Shown: positions 8,101-17,666, counted from the first letter of the stretch. The stretch is 64,000 bases of DNA from Pseudoalteromonas sp. 0303 (GCF_013349995.1 NZ_JABVXF010000001.1:310001-374000), one strand, 5' to 3'. A program made the numbers and translations. Notes: generated by a model from the sequence alone, not told the origin.

Positions 8101-10526
8101 CTATAGATTATAAATATGACGCCTATGACAACCTAATTGAGACAATCGATCCTACAAGCAATTCACTGATTGATGTATATAATCAGCTCAACGACAAAAT
8201 TAAAAGTGTAGACCAAGCAGAAAACGAAACTAGCTACAATTATAGTAATGGCAAATTAATATCCGTTACAGATGCTCTTGGTCGAGAAACAATGTACGAA
8301 TATAACGGTTTTGGAGATGTTACTCGTACAATTAGCCCTGATACAGGTGAAACAACATTTCAGTATGATGAAGCTGGTAACCTTATTGCTAAGCAAGATG
8401 CTAGAGGCATACTCGTCCAATACAACTATGATAATTTAAACCGTGTCACTTCTATTAAGTACCCAGATGAAAGCGAAAATGTTACTTTTGAATATGATAA
8501 TGTTAGTGAAAGTCAAAATGGCATCGGTCTATTAACAAAAGTTACTGAACCAACAGGAGTGACAGAGTTTTTTTATACACCTCATGGTGAAATAAAAGAA
8601 ACAAAATTCATGCCTATTGGCGCTGGGTTTGTACAAAGTGTTAAATATAACTTTAACAATGTTGGTAATTTATCACAGCAAACATACCCGAGTGGGATGG
8701 TTGTAAATTACAGCCATGACTCTAATGGCAATGTAATTAGTATTTCTGCTCAAAAAAATAACATGAGCACTGTTATTGCAACTAATCTTGATTACTTACC
8801 CTATGGCCCTTTAAATTATTTAGAATACGGAAATGGCCTTGTCCTTGAGCAAAGTTTTGATAGAGCTTATCGGCTGACCAATAAAAAAGTTACTGATACT
8901 TATGATAAAGAATACAGTTATAACTACCTTAATATTCAGTCAATTGATGATCTCTTAAATTCGAGTCTATCGCAAAGCTTTGAGTATGATTTGATTGATA
9001 GATTAACAAACTCACAAGGCCGTTACGGTGATTTAAGATACTCCTACGACAATATTGGCAATCGTACTAGCAAGGCAGTTAACTCGGTAGAGATTCCTTA
9101 TAGTTATAGTGAAGGCGTGTTAAACAGTGTGAATGGTGTATCTAGATCATACGATCCTGCAGGAAATACACTCAATGATGGTATTAGAAGCTATCAGTAC
9201 AACCAAGCTGGGCGTTTAATTAACACCCAATCCACCACTGTTGAATATAACTATCAGTACAACTTTTTAGGCCAAAGAACTCACAAACAGTGGCAATCAG
9301 CAGAGTCAAATCAAAATGATAACTGCAAAGTAGTTGAGGTTATTAAAAATGTGAATGTTCGTTCTGAGCCTGATAAATACAGTACAAAAGTTGGCTATTT
9401 ACAGGTAGGGCAAAAGTACGTTGATACTGGTCAGGAAGGAAATTGGCGACAAATTTGGTATCAAAATAAGCAACGTTGGGTCTATGGAAGGGGGTACTTA
9501 GAGGTCTCTACAGGGCAATGTTTTAAAATAGCAAATACATTAACCGGTAACGTTAATGTAAGAGCAAGTGACAGCAAATATTCTGAAAAAAGAGGTACTG
9601 CGCCAGAGGGTTCTGTGTGGGTGTTAGACAGTATCCACGGTAGTTGGCTTAGTTTCTGGTATGACGCTGAATTAAGTTTTGTTCATAGCAATTATACTGT
9701 TTTGGATGAAATAAACAATCATCATGAACGTTACTATCAATATGATGTGTCAGGTATGCTGATTGCTGAATTGGATGGCAATGGTGAAACGCTGATTGAA
9801 TATATCTACTTGAATGGCAAACGTACTGCATTTGTTGTCGCAAACGAAATTTATTTTATACATACAAATCACTTAGATGCGCCCATTGCAATAACGAATA
9901 GCGCTGCAGAAGTTGTTTGGAGTGGATACTACACACCTTTTGGTAAATTAATTGAGACTAAAAATGAGCTAACAGTAGAAATGGCATTACGCTTTCCAGG
10001 CCAATATGCCGATGCTGAAACTGGTTTACATTACAATTACTTTAGGGATTACGATCCTGAATTGGGACGCTACATTCAGTCAGACCCGATTGGTTTAGCG
10101 GGCGGGATTAATACGTATGGGTATGTTGGTGGGAATCCTGTTAACTACATCGACCCTTTTGGTTTAGCGAAAATATGTACGCGACCATTAAATGGACTTG
10201 GAAAGTTTAGAACTAATGGTGCATCTAATTTGAATTTAGGTGTTTTCCACGAACAAATTTTGTATAAGGATGGTACAAATAGTGGCTTTTCTGGTAATGG
10301 ATTGTTCGCTGATGGCTTTTCTTATACAGATCCTGATACGAGTGGATATTCATGCAAGGATAAAGAATACGATGATGCATTAATGAAGAAAGCAGAGGAA
10401 CGAGCAAAAATATCATTTGATATGAAAAACTATAATGTGATAACTAACAACTGTCAGGACTATGTTGATGAGGTTATTAACCAGTATTATAACGTATTAG
10501 CAGACCAAAATAGGCATGAACGATGA
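5130..10526 (+). CDS. Secreted Rhs/YD-repeat polymorphic toxin with SH3b inserts and a His/Cys tip
   Basis: The protein is 1798 residues long. Starts at 5130 or 5136 are both served by AAGGA at 5121. Residues 1-26 form a Sec-type signal peptide. An unrecognised region with a Cys cluster near 350-378 follows. YD repeats run from about residue 400 to 1390. Two SH3b-like units (each with NVNVR and a W-containing end) occupy about 1399-1530 and interrupt the shell, after which YD repeats resume. The Rhs core begins at HTNHLDAP (about 1578) and ends at YIDPFGL (1679), the usual self-cleavage point. The last 119 residues have FHEQILYKDG (His1707) and NNCQDYV (Cys1775). This His-then-NCxxY/F order resembles LRAT/permuted NlpC-P60 papain-like enzymes, so amidase, peptidase or acyltransferase activity is possible but inferred. 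An immunity-like gene overlaps the stop. Sec export argues against a standard T6SS Rhs. Confidence 0.9.
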   Translation: MIMKILILRKLIFLIFVFTSYHVIATDYLGHGLYDYDPFGWVSGGSAQEVCDHWADIEELSTIPTADGGCDLYQDGDYEGVIAAWCQNRQIDISYTGTSQVILNEGGDYYIYTIDSTLQRWPDSCEDFIFFETRTEGPDSGLRVVAYNLSYGDVGKWGAKHTNSINEFKVFYPDNSYFTGEQKKFILKTTQLYPEIYPPNLNLSINIPEVEFIINDDEPTPQFSVTGRNTFEQNETLDINIKLDQFVQNDFLIKLEIENSTKLTSPIFSAKLPYYNEQADFSSLTTLDLYLGEIDLTSINLTSSPLVSFNGEEVKLNLIVSLERGGRVYSRKSKIITLLNSEDEDSECYNPFYYDDADGCIVKCPVGSSFDPMSGSCVSERVEPNKCLVNVLNPINALTSGKEQAVAVIDTNGAVPLKFNLNYSTANDVLTKNEEVRRRYKLNTDDGEKGWNIIKQPDGYKGPQYKNILYENISGQINQRGNGFWSHRYDYRLYEVDEQNIYIKIPDNNLIRFSKNYDAYNEVIKKGELLVKNDTEGWLYTSLENVRYNFDSDGYLIKVFYPNSQWYQLNYNEQRKLTVIENLIGNKIELTYDNDLLVSITANEVENYVLGYDALNNLKFLTYPNGTAKEFHYENDSFPFYLTGITDENGVRSATWKYDQDGRAVYSAHADGVDAGTVSYSSDQSISIDANGKQRVLLFDSEIPNQIKSIEGSGCDSEGNDSVINYSYDSYGRVIEKVDQNSIKTHYTYNSRGLRASITKLYGTDLAKTTSFLYENDNIVEPTKITLENGTVIESRYSDLGLLLSRSVKTSSEVRTTIFEYDDKGMLLLVDGPRSDVNDITTYQYYENGNLKQIENALGHKIIFNQYDTAGRVTEFVDENGKVSSFAYDIMGKITTFSQEGRTYTYSYDAVGNLIEVNNGLGAVYYLYDSANRLITIKDDNENKIDYEYDTANNLLGIKNEDKSGELLYTLRYLYDTVGRISRVTLDESNSIDYKYDAYDNLIETIDPTSNSLIDVYNQLNDKIKSVDQAENETSYNYSNGKLISVTDALGRETMYEYNGFGDVTRTISPDTGETTFQYDEAGNLIAKQDARGILVQYNYDNLNRVTSIKYPDESENVTFEYDNVSESQNGIGLLTKVTEPTGVTEFFYTPHGEIKETKFMPIGAGFVQSVKYNFNNVGNLSQQTYPSGMVVNYSHDSNGNVISISAQKNNMSTVIATNLDYLPYGPLNYLEYGNGLVLEQSFDRAYRLTNKKVTDTYDKEYSYNYLNIQSIDDLLNSSLSQSFEYDLIDRLTNSQGRYGDLRYSYDNIGNRTSKAVNSVEIPYSYSEGVLNSVNGVSRSYDPAGNTLNDGIRSYQYNQAGRLINTQSTTVEYNYQYNFLGQRTHKQWQSAESNQNDNCKVVEVIKNVNVRSEPDKYSTKVGYLQVGQKYVDTGQEGNWRQIWYQNKQRWVYGRGYLEVSTGQCFKIANTLTGNVNVRASDSKYSEKRGTAPEGSVWVLDSIHGSWLSFWYDAELSFVHSNYTVLDEINNHHERYYQYDVSGMLIAELDGNGETLIEYIYLNGKRTAFVVANEIYFIHTNHLDAPIAITNSAAEVVWSGYYTPFGKLIETKNELTVEMALRFPGQYADAETGLHYNYFRDYDPELGRYIQSDPIGLAGGINTYGYVGGNPVNYIDPFGLAKICTRPLNGLGKFRTNGASNLNLGVFHEQILYKDGTNSGFSGNGLFADGFSYTDPDTSGYSCKDKEYDDALMKKAEERAKISFDMKNYNVITNNCQDYVDEVINQYYNVLADQNRHER

Positions 10527-11017
10527 GATTCAAGTGGGTTTTATTAATATTGATTTTTGTTCTAGTTCTTATGCCACCATTAAATATTTATGCTAAGTGG
10601 CATTTAAAAACATTCTCAGGTGGATTTATTTATACGCTTTTAAATTTGACTTATGTTCCCGATGATTATTATCAGCAAGTAGGAGGAATTTGGGTTGATA
10701 CAGACAAAAGTAGAAGTGACAACATACACTTAGAACATCGATATAGAGGGAAATACGGAGTATATGTTGTTGGAGAAACTGTTCAAAATAAAAACCACAA
10801 TGTCTCAGCAATAATGAAGTGTGCAAACAAAATTATAGAGTTAGAATCTGGCTCGAGTAAAGTCACTGACTTAAATAGGAAAACAGCAACCTCTCTCTTA
10901 ATTGGTATGTACGATGTAGAAAGTGACTTTCCTCACGAAGTAATCTGCTCTATATCAATTGACGAAAAAACAAAAGGACAGTTTTTTATATTCGTTAGGA
11001 AATTTAGACATTATTAG
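10523..11017 (+). CDS. Putative immunity protein of the Rhs toxin
   Basis: The gene encodes 164 residues. Its ATG overlaps the Rhs stop as ATGA, so the two are translationally coupled, typical of a toxin-immunity pair. Residues 5-24 are a hydrophobic segment followed by KWHLK, either a signal anchor or an uncleaved signal peptide, which puts the rest in the periplasm. The remaining 140 residues are mixed alpha/beta with two Cys (in MKCANKIIE and EVICSIS), possibly forming a disulfide. No family was recognised. A terminator follows at 11039. Immunity is inferred from position and topology; the protein has no similarity to the three-helix candidate of the orphan module. Confidence 0.65.
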   Translation: MRFKWVLLILIFVLVLMPPLNIYAKWHLKTFSGGFIYTLLNLTYVPDDYYQQVGGIWVDTDKSRSDNIHLEHRYRGKYGVYVVGETVQNKNHNVSAIMKCANKIIELESGSSKVTDLNRKTATSLLIGMYDVESDFPHEVICSISIDEKTKGQFFIFVRKFRHY

Positions 11018-11038
11018 CAAAGCCTAAATTTTTGAATC

Positions 11039-11063
11039 CAAAGCCTCGTTAGCCGGGGCTTTG
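11039..11063 (+). terminator. Terminator of the Rhs toxin-immunity pair
   Basis: CAAAGCCTCG-TTAGC-CGGGGCTTTG is a 10-bp stem with one G:T pair. It lacks a long T run. Its left flank and arm are duplicated at 3697-3716. Confidence 0.65.
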
Positions 11064-11158
11064 TAATATCTGATATAGGAGATAAATCATAACCAATTTT
11101 TTATGAAACAGATTAAAAGGCAAGGAATAATAACCAGATAATTAAATCGCGAGTAAGG

Positions 11159-11743
11159 TTACTCGCGATTTCTTATTATTTTTATAAAGACAGGCAAAGC
11201 GAGTAGAGTGCCACCAACTGCGCCAATAAAGTGGGCATCAATGGCAACATTAGACGCGATTAGCTGACTCACCGATTCACTCGGGCCTGCTATTTGCTCC
11301 CAAATCACTTTAGCCCAAGTACCAGCAAACAATAACCAGCCTGAAAACATGCCTGCTTGTACATCTTTAACTGCACCCCAAATGATCACACCGTGCAGTA
11401 GGGCACTTAACCCGGTGTAAATTTGGATATCTGGGCAAAATAGCCACACACCTAAGCCACACCATAATGCAAGAATGGCAATATTAAACGCATAGCGAGC
11501 AGGGCTTGTATGTTCAGCGTGTAGAGCCCAAATTAATAAAATTCCGGCACAATTTAAGCCTAAATGGGGCCAATTTGCGTGCACGAATTGACTCGTGAAA
11601 ATGCGCCAAAATTCACCATTTGCAACTAACTCACGGTTAAATTCGAGATATTCATTTAAGTTAAAAGTAGCAAATAAGGAACTTAGTATTACTAAACACA
11701 ATGGCGGCAGAATATATTCTAGTTTCAGGGGCAGGTTTATCAT
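11159..11743 (-). CDS. rrtA: Rhombosortase (rhomboid-family intramembrane serine protease)
   Basis: This is a 194-residue polytopic protein with the compact rhomboid fold. QFVHANWPHLGLNCAG is the His/Asn loop typical of rhombosortases. YTGLSALLHG carries the catalytic Ser, and DAHFIGAVGG carries the catalytic His in the last helix. Rhombosortases process exported proteins that end in a GlyGly-CTERM sorting tail. No such substrate was seen in the window. The gene is monocistronic and divergent from ggt. The length and motif order fit rhombosortase rather than GlpG, which is larger. Confidence 0.82.
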   Translation of the reverse strand: MINLPLKLEYILPPLCLVILSSLFATFNLNEYLEFNRELVANGEFWRIFTSQFVHANWPHLGLNCAGILLIWALHAEHTSPARYAFNIAILALWCGLGVWLFCPDIQIYTGLSALLHGVIIWGAVKDVQAGMFSGWLLFAGTWAKVIWEQIAGPSESVSQLIASNVAIDAHFIGAVGGTLLALPVFIKIIRNRE

Positions 11744-11828
11744 GTTATTTTTGTTGTATCTGAGATTGTCGCCTATTGTGCACGTTTAATTTTAAGATGC
11801 CAAATACACTACGGGATTAAGTTTATTT

Positions 11829-13586
11829 ATGTTATTCAAAACCAAAGCGCTGTTAGCTCTGTCTACCTCATTAATTTATTCAACGGCTATTTTTGCAACC
11901 CCTGCAAAAGTTGAAACTCGCGAACCTGAAGCTGCTACAGGCTTTGCTCATAAACAGGTTGTTGAAGGCGATAAGTACATGGTCGCAGCAGCAAACCCTT
12001 ATGCAGTAAAAGCTGGGCAAAAAATGCTTGAGCTAGGCGGCTCAGCAGTTGATGCAGCCATTGCAACGCAATTAGTACTGACACTGGTAGAACCGCAATC
12101 ATCGGGTATCGGTGGTGGTACATTTATGATGTACTTCGACAGCAAAACCAAAAGCCTAACCAGCTTTGATGGCCGCGAAACGGCTCCAAGCAATGCTGAT
12201 GAAACACTATTTTTAGATAAGCACGGTAAAGCCGTAAAATGGATTGAAGCCGTTGTAGGTGGTCGTTCTGTTGGTGTTCCAGGTATTTTAGACGCTTTTG
12301 CCACCGCCCATAAACGTTACGGCAAGTTAGAGTGGCAAACCTTGTTTGGCCCTGCCATTGAATTGGCTGATAAAGGCTTTATTGTGTCGCCGCGTTTACA
12401 TCAATTATTGGCTAAAGAGTTAAACCCAGGGGTTACTAAGCTACCTGTTATTCGTGACTACTTTTTCCCTGATGGTAAACCGCTTGCTGTAGGTACGGTT
12501 AAAAAGAACCCTGAACTTGCCGCGCTTTATAAAGATATAGCGAAACAAGGCATTGATGCTTTCTATAAAGGTGAAAACGCCAAAGAACTTGTGCATGCAG
12601 TGCAAAACTCTGCAGTTGCACCGGGTACTTTAACGGTTGAAGACTTAGCTAATTACAAAAGCAAAGAGCGCGCACCTGTGTGTGTTGATTATCGCCAATA
12701 CGAAGTGTGTTCAATGGCACCACCAAGTAGTGGTGGTGTAGCTGTATTACAGATTTTAGCCTTACTTGAACATAAAGACATGGCTAAACTTAAACCAAAC
12801 TCAGTACAGGCGCTGCATTACTTTACACAAGCATCGCGTTTAGCATTTGCTGATCGTAACGTGTATATGGGTGATCCTGACTTTATGCCAATCCCAACTC
12901 AAGGTTTATTAGATAAAAACTACCTTGCAGGTCGTGCAAAGCTTATTTCTGAAAAAGACGCTCACGCCGAAGCTGGCACACCGCCAAACTCACTCGCGTA
13001 CGCGCAAGATGATGCATACGAGTTACCATCAACCACCCATGTATCGATTGTTGATAGCCAAGGTAATGCGGTATCGATGACCAGCTCTATCGAAATGGCG
13101 TTTGGTTCAACAGTAATGGTGAACGGGTATATTTTAAACAATCAACTAACAGACTTTGCTTTATCACCTACCAAAAATGGTAAGCCATTAGCTAATCGCG
13201 TTGAAGCGGGTAAACGCCCGCGTAGTTCAATGTCGCCAGTCATGGTGTTTAACAAAGACGGCAGCTTACGTTTAGTGGTTGGTTCACCGGGTGGTAGCCG
13301 TATCATTGATTATGTAGCTCAAGTGGTTGTAGGTGTGCTTGATTGGAACCTAGATGCACAAACAGCTATTAACTTACCGCGCATTACTAATCGTAATAAT
13401 TACACAAGCCTCGAAAAGGGCACTGAACTTGCCAACGCCGAAGCTGATTTTGTTAACCGCGGACACACAGTTCGTATCCTAGATTTAAACTCTGGTTTAC
13501 ATGCTGTTGAAGTTAAAGACGGTAAACTTTATGGCGCAGCCGATCCGCGCCGCGAAGGCATCGCTTTAAGTGATAAAAGCCACTAA
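11829..13586 (+). CDS. ggt: Gamma-glutamyltransferase
   Basis: This 585-residue precursor has a signal peptide (about residues 1-23). It hydrolyses glutathione and other gamma-glutamyl compounds, or transfers their gamma-glutamyl group, in the periplasm. The large-subunit region contains SSGIGGGTFMM and FDGRETAP. The self-processing site is STTHVSIVD, and Thr402 would become the N-terminal nucleophile of the small subunit. GSPGGSRII near the C-terminus fits the substrate-binding loop. All expected motifs are present. The gene stands alone between a divergent rhombosortase gene and its own terminator. Confidence 0.95.
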   Translation: MLFKTKALLALSTSLIYSTAIFATPAKVETREPEAATGFAHKQVVEGDKYMVAAANPYAVKAGQKMLELGGSAVDAAIATQLVLTLVEPQSSGIGGGTFMMYFDSKTKSLTSFDGRETAPSNADETLFLDKHGKAVKWIEAVVGGRSVGVPGILDAFATAHKRYGKLEWQTLFGPAIELADKGFIVSPRLHQLLAKELNPGVTKLPVIRDYFFPDGKPLAVGTVKKNPELAALYKDIAKQGIDAFYKGENAKELVHAVQNSAVAPGTLTVEDLANYKSKERAPVCVDYRQYEVCSMAPPSSGGVAVLQILALLEHKDMAKLKPNSVQALHYFTQASRLAFADRNVYMGDPDFMPIPTQGLLDKNYLAGRAKLISEKDAHAEAGTPPNSLAYAQDDAYELPSTTHVSIVDSQGNAVSMTSSIEMAFGSTVMVNGYILNNQLTDFALSPTKNGKPLANRVEAGKRPRSSMSPVMVFNKDGSLRLVVGSPGGSRIIDYVAQVVVGVLDWNLDAQTAINLPRITNRNNYTSLEKGTELANAEADFVNRGHTVRILDLNSGLHAVEVKDGKLYGAADPRREGIALSDKSH

Positions 13587-13593
13587 AAACAAG

Positions 13594-13621
13594 CTCAGCA
13601 GCCTTAAAGCTGCTGAGTTTT
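13594..13621 (+). terminator. Terminator of ggt
   Basis: CTCAGCAGC-CTTAAA-GCTGCTGAG, a perfect 9-bp stem, is followed by TTTTC. It begins 7 bp after the stop. Confidence 0.85.
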
Positions 13622-13721
13622 CATGTATACTATCCGCTATGCTATTTAGAGCATAAAATTCATTTTCTTCAATGGTCTGACAAGGTGAATTGTCATTGCA
13701 ATTTCGCCTTCAAGAGTAATA

Positions 13722-15455
13722 ATGTCAGGTCATAATTATGACGCATCAAAGCTTGGAAATATGACTACAAATACCGATCCAAATTATCTTTATATTCCTT
13801 ATTCAGGCCCAGGTCTGATCGAAACGCCACTATTAAATAAAGGCAGTGCTTTTTCACAAAAAGAAAGGGAAAATTTCAACTTAGCCGGTTTACTGCCACC
13901 GCGTTATGAAACGATCGAAGAACAAGTTGAGCGTTGTTACCAACAGTATTCAAGCTTTAGCGATAACTTAAACAAGCACATTTACCTACGTGCTATTCAA
14001 GATAACAACGAAACACTTTACTACCGTTTAGTGCGTGATCATCTTGAAGAAATGATGCCAATTATCTACACACCGACGGTAGGTGATGCCTGTGAAAAGT
14101 TCTCAGACATTTACCGCAGTGCCCGTGGTCTATTTATTTCTTACGAAGACCGTTTCCAAATCGATGATATTTTACGTAACGCGACTAAAGGTAAAGTAAA
14201 AGTTATCGTTGTGACTGACGGTGAGCGTATTCTTGGTTTGGGTGACCAAGGTATCGGTGGTATGGGTATTCCAATTGGTAAATTATCACTTTACACAGCA
14301 TGTGGTGGTATTAGCCCAGCTTATACGTTACCAGTAATGATTGATGTTGGTACTAACAACGAAAAACTACTTAACGACCCTATGTACATGGGTGCACGTC
14401 ATAAACGTATTTCGCAAGAAGAGTATGACGAATTCTTAGATCTATTCATCAAAGCCGTTAAACGTCGTTGGCCAAGTGTGTTACTTCAGTTCGAAGACTT
14501 TGCACAACCAAATGCCATGCCATTACTAAAACGCTACCGCAATGAAATCTGTAGCTTTAACGATGATATTCAAGGTACTGCAGCGGTTACTGTAGGTTCT
14601 TTACTTGCTGCATGTCGTGTTAAAGGCGCGAAGCTTTCTGAGCAAAAAGTTGTGTTTGTTGGTGCAGGCTCTGCGGGTTGTGGTATTGCAGAGCAAATTA
14701 TCAGTACTATGGTTGCTGAAGGCATTAGCGATGAGCAAGCGCGTTCTCAAATCTTCATGGTTGACCGTTTTGGCCTGCTTACTGAAGGTATGGAAGGCTT
14801 ACGTGACTTCCAACAAGCACTTTGCCAATCTAAAGATGGTTTAAGCGAGTGGACATACAGCGGTGAGTACGCATCGTTATTAGATGTAATGCACTGTGCA
14901 CAACCAGACATCCTAATTGGTGTATCTGGCCAACCTGGTTTATTCACAGAACAAGTTATTCGTGCAATGCACGCATCTTGCCCACAACCGATTATCTTCC
15001 CGTTAAGTAATCCGTCTAAGCAAGTTGAGGCACTTCCTTCTGATGTAATCGAATGGACAGACGGTCAAGCAATTGTTGCCTCTGGTAGCCCATTTGATCC
15101 GGTTGAGTATAACGGTCAAACGTTCCCAATCCCACAATGTAACAATAGCTACATTTTCCCGGGTATTGGTTTAGGTGTAATTGCTGCTAAAGCTACACGT
15201 ATTACAGATGCAATGCTGATTGTATCAAGTGAAACACTGGCTGAGTCTTCACCACGTGCAAACACTGGTAAAGGCAGCTTATTACCTGCACTCACTGAAA
15301 TCCAATCGTTAAGTAAGCGTATTGCATTTGCAGTAGCGAAAAAAGCGATGGAAGAAGGTGTGGCACTTGAGTTGAGTGATGAAGCACTATGGGCAGCCAT
15401 TGAGAAAAACTATTGGCTTCCAGAATACCGTAACTACAAGCGTCGTAGTATCTAA
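13722..15455 (+). CDS. maeA: NAD-linked malic enzyme
   Basis: Oxidative decarboxylation of malate to pyruvate. The protein is 577 residues from the ATG at 13722; a second ATG at 13761 would give 564, closer to the usual family length, and neither has a strong [22 protein letters not shown] is the conserved N-terminal block. [33 protein letters not shown] and the metal-site region FEDFAQPNA follow. The Rossmann loop is [14 protein letters not shown]. The gene is monocistronic, ending in a strong terminator. The call is secure; the start is not. Confidence 0.93.
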   Translation: MSGHNYDASKLGNMTTNTDPNYLYIPYSGPGLIETPLLNKGSAFSQKERENFNLAGLLPPRYETIEEQVERCYQQYSSFSDNLNKHIYLRAIQDNNETLYYRLVRDHLEEMMPIIYTPTVGDACEKFSDIYRSARGLFISYEDRFQIDDILRNATKGKVKVIVVTDGERILGLGDQGIGGMGIPIGKLSLYTACGGISPAYTLPVMIDVGTNNEKLLNDPMYMGARHKRISQEEYDEFLDLFIKAVKRRWPSVLLQFEDFAQPNAMPLLKRYRNEICSFNDDIQGTAAVTVGSLLAACRVKGAKLSEQKVVFVGAGSAGCGIAEQIISTMVAEGISDEQARSQIFMVDRFGLLTEGMEGLRDFQQALCQSKDGLSEWTYSGEYASLLDVMHCAQPDILIGVSGQPGLFTEQVIRAMHASCPQPIIFPLSNPSKQVEALPSDVIEWTDGQAIVASGSPFDPVEYNGQTFPIPQCNNSYIFPGIGLGVIAAKATRITDAMLIVSSETLAESSPRANTGKGSLLPALTEIQSLSKRIAFAVAKKAMEEGVALELSDEALWAAIEKNYWLPEYRNYKRRSI

Positions 15456-15477
15456 GCTATAACGTATTTAGTAATTG

Positions 15478-15508
15478 AAAAAACAGGCTTTTAAAGCCTG
15501 TTTTTTTA
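15478..15508 (+). terminator. Terminator of maeA
   Basis: AAACAGGCTTT and AAAGCCTGTTT are almost back to back and are followed by more T. Confidence 0.85.
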
Positions 15509-15590
15509 TATCTGGATAACAGGGGTTGTTCATATTCAATTAACCCTTTAAGGTGATAATGAACGGAGTTTTAAATTAAGGAACAGTATT

Positions 15591-16307
15591 ATGCGAAAGT
15601 TAGTTTTTACCGCTATGGCCGCCGCGTTAAGTTTTAATGCGTTAGCAGAAGCAACACCTGATGCGCCACATATTTATATTCAAGGTAACGCAACGGTTAA
15701 AGCAATCCCAGATAACGTTAAACTGACAGTCGGTATTGTTGAAGTAGATAAAGATTTAATTGCCGCTAAGAACAAAGCCGATGCAACCATGGCGAAAGCA
15801 ATTAAGCTTGCTAAAAGCCAAGGTGTAGAAGAAAAGGGCATTTATGCCTCTAATATCTCAATTCATCGACAAACAGAATATAACCGCGAAACAGGTAAGC
15901 AAAACTTTGTAGGCTACAGAGTAACGCGTAGTTTGTCTGTTACGTTAACTGATATTAAAAAATACCCGGTTATGCTTCAGCAACTAGTGAACTCGGGTAT
16001 TAATGAGATCAATCAAACTCAGTTTGTATCAAGCAAGTACGAAGAGCAACAAAAGAAAGCGCAAAAGCTTGCTATTAAAGATGCTCGTGCTGCTGCAAAA
16101 GAATTTGCCAGTGACTATGGGGTTGAACTTAAAGGCCTATATACTGCCTCAAGTAGTCCTCTCGATACAGGTAGCCAACCTTATATGCGTGCCAGCAAAA
16201 TGGTTATGGCAGAAGCTGCACCAGATAACTATGTACCTGATGCATACAACGGTGGTGAGCTTACGATTAGCGCAAGCAGCTATGCGGTATATCTAATCGA
16301 AAACTAA
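15591..16307 (+). CDS. Secreted SIMPL-domain (DUF541) protein
   Basis: The 238-residue protein has a cleavable signal peptide ending near LAEATPDA (about residue 20). The start follows AAGGAAC at good spacing. The SIMPL pattern is present: IYIQGNATVKAIPDNVKLTV, the central NFVGYRVTRSLSVTL, and the C-terminal LTISASSYAVYLIEN strand. Bacterial relatives form periplasmic or outer-membrane-associated ring assemblies and affect stress tolerance; the molecular role is unsettled. It is transcribed convergently with the DUF2254 gene, 6 bp away. Confidence 0.85.
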   Translation: MRKLVFTAMAAALSFNALAEATPDAPHIYIQGNATVKAIPDNVKLTVGIVEVDKDLIAAKNKADATMAKAIKLAKSQGVEEKGIYASNISIHRQTEYNRETGKQNFVGYRVTRSLSVTLTDIKKYPVMLQQLVNSGINEINQTQFVSSKYEEQQKKAQKLAIKDARAAAKEFASDYGVELKGLYTASSSPLDTGSQPYMRASKMVMAEAAPDNYVPDAYNGGELTISASSYAVYLIEN

Positions 16308-16313
16308 ATTCAG

Positions 16314-17666
16314 TTATTGATTGCTGGCAAACCTTGCCAGCAATTTTTCACCTTGCTGCTCTGAAATACGTGCTATCGCTTTTAGCATATTAGTAATTTG
16401 TTCACGGTCGTACTCATTACTAATATGCGTACCTATATCTTCTATAATCGCCCCTAAATAAACAAATAGGCTATCAGTTGCTTTTTCGTTATCAGATGCT
16501 CTAAACAATATGTTTTTAAACGCCTCTAACACATTCACCATTACATAGGCGTCATTTTTTGCGTAGTTACGAATTGGCGTAAAGTTATCATGCAGTAGTT
16601 CATCAAATGACGTTTCGTGTATAAACAGGTGTGGTTGATTGTTCTGGCATCGTTTAAGCGAGTAGTTCACATCGTAAATGTCTAAACGCAATATAAGCAA
16701 TATACTCAACATATCAATGGCTTTTACCGCAGTACCGGGATCGTTAATACCCGGGCTCATAGCTTTTACCGCGATTTCTGAAATTTGTGTCATACCGTAG
16801 CGGTAATGATCGCTAATATACTCTTCGATATAAAAGATAAAGCAGTCTAGTAATTGCTCTACCAGCTCTGGTTTGTCAGATAAGTCAGTATCACACTTTA
16901 AAAACGGATAACCTTTAACCGTAAAGAAACCTTGCTTAACCGAAATATAAATTTTAATACCGTGCTGTTGGCACAAGGCGCACAATTTATCGGTATGGGC
17001 GCCCTTAAAATAGCCTTCTGTTTTACTTTTAACACTATGCCAGTCATCAAACTCAGGAAAATGTTCAACAGGGTTTTCTTGTTGCATGTCAATTATGCAT
17101 TTAAGCTCGCTTTTGGTATTTTTAAACAAGTCGTTTAGTACATTATCGACCTGAATTGCTTTTGAGATTGAGTGAATAAAAAACACAAAAAAGCCCAACG
17201 AAATTAACCCAAACACCAAAGAAAAGAAGATACCGAGCGACGGAATACCCATGTCGCCATCGCCAATGGTGCGTATGTTTATCAGCATTAATATGGTGTA
17301 GATAATACTGCCAAGATAAAACCCTAGCACTAATTGGTGTGATTTACGGGTAATAAGCCCAGGTAACACACGCGGTGAGAGGCTGGCACTGGCACTATTA
17401 AGCACCACCATAACCATAGAAAAGCTAAAAACCGTTAGCGAGATAATGCTGCCTGCAAGTGTACTGAGGATGGTTCGGGCGTTCTCTTCGCTATCTACCA
17501 GTAACACGCCAATCAGCTTTTTAAATTCCATAGATAATGACGAATACTCGACCGCTGTGGTTATTAAACCAAATAATAAAAACACCACAGAGAGCAATGA
17601 AGGGTAAAAACCGATGCTACTGATCATCTCACGGTAGTTATCGGCGATTTTTCTTGGCGTAAACAT
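16314..17666 (-). CDS. DUF2254 integral membrane protein
   Basis: This 450-residue protein has four hydrophobic helices in the first ~180 residues (near 18-40, 64-88, 107-130 and 140-165), followed by a long soluble domain. The family block TVFSFSMVMVVLNSASASLS followed by PRVLPGLI is clear, as is SPGINDPGTAVKAIDML in the soluble part. The start has an AAGGA five bases upstream. The family function is unknown; channel or sensor roles have been suggested only from topology. It is a single gene, divergent from the MAPEG gene. Confidence 0.85.
   Translation of the reverse strand: MFTPRKIADNYREMISSIGFYPSLLSVVFLLFGLITTAVEYSSLSMEFKKLIGVLLVDSEENARTILSTLAGSIISLTVFSFSMVMVVLNSASASLSPRVLPGLITRKSHQLVLGFYLGSIIYTILMLINIRTIGDGDMGIPSLGIFFSLVFGLISLGFFVFFIHSISKAIQVDNVLNDLFKNTKSELKCIIDMQQENPVEHFPEFDDWHSVKSKTEGYFKGAHTDKLCALCQQHGIKIYISVKQGFFTVKGYPFLKCDTDLSDKPELVEQLLDCFIFYIEEYISDHYRYGMTQISEIAVKAMSPGINDPGTAVKAIDMLSILLILRLDIYDVNYSLKRCQNNQPHLFIHETSFDELLHDNFTPIRNYAKNDAYVMVNVLEAFKNILFRASDNEKATDSLFVYLGAIIEDIGTHISNEYDREQITNMLKAIARISEQQGEKLLARFASNQ

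Noticed and set aside
5130..10526. Type VI secretion effector
   Set aside because: There is a Sec signal peptide and no PAAR domain, VgrG, chaperone or T6SS gene in the window.
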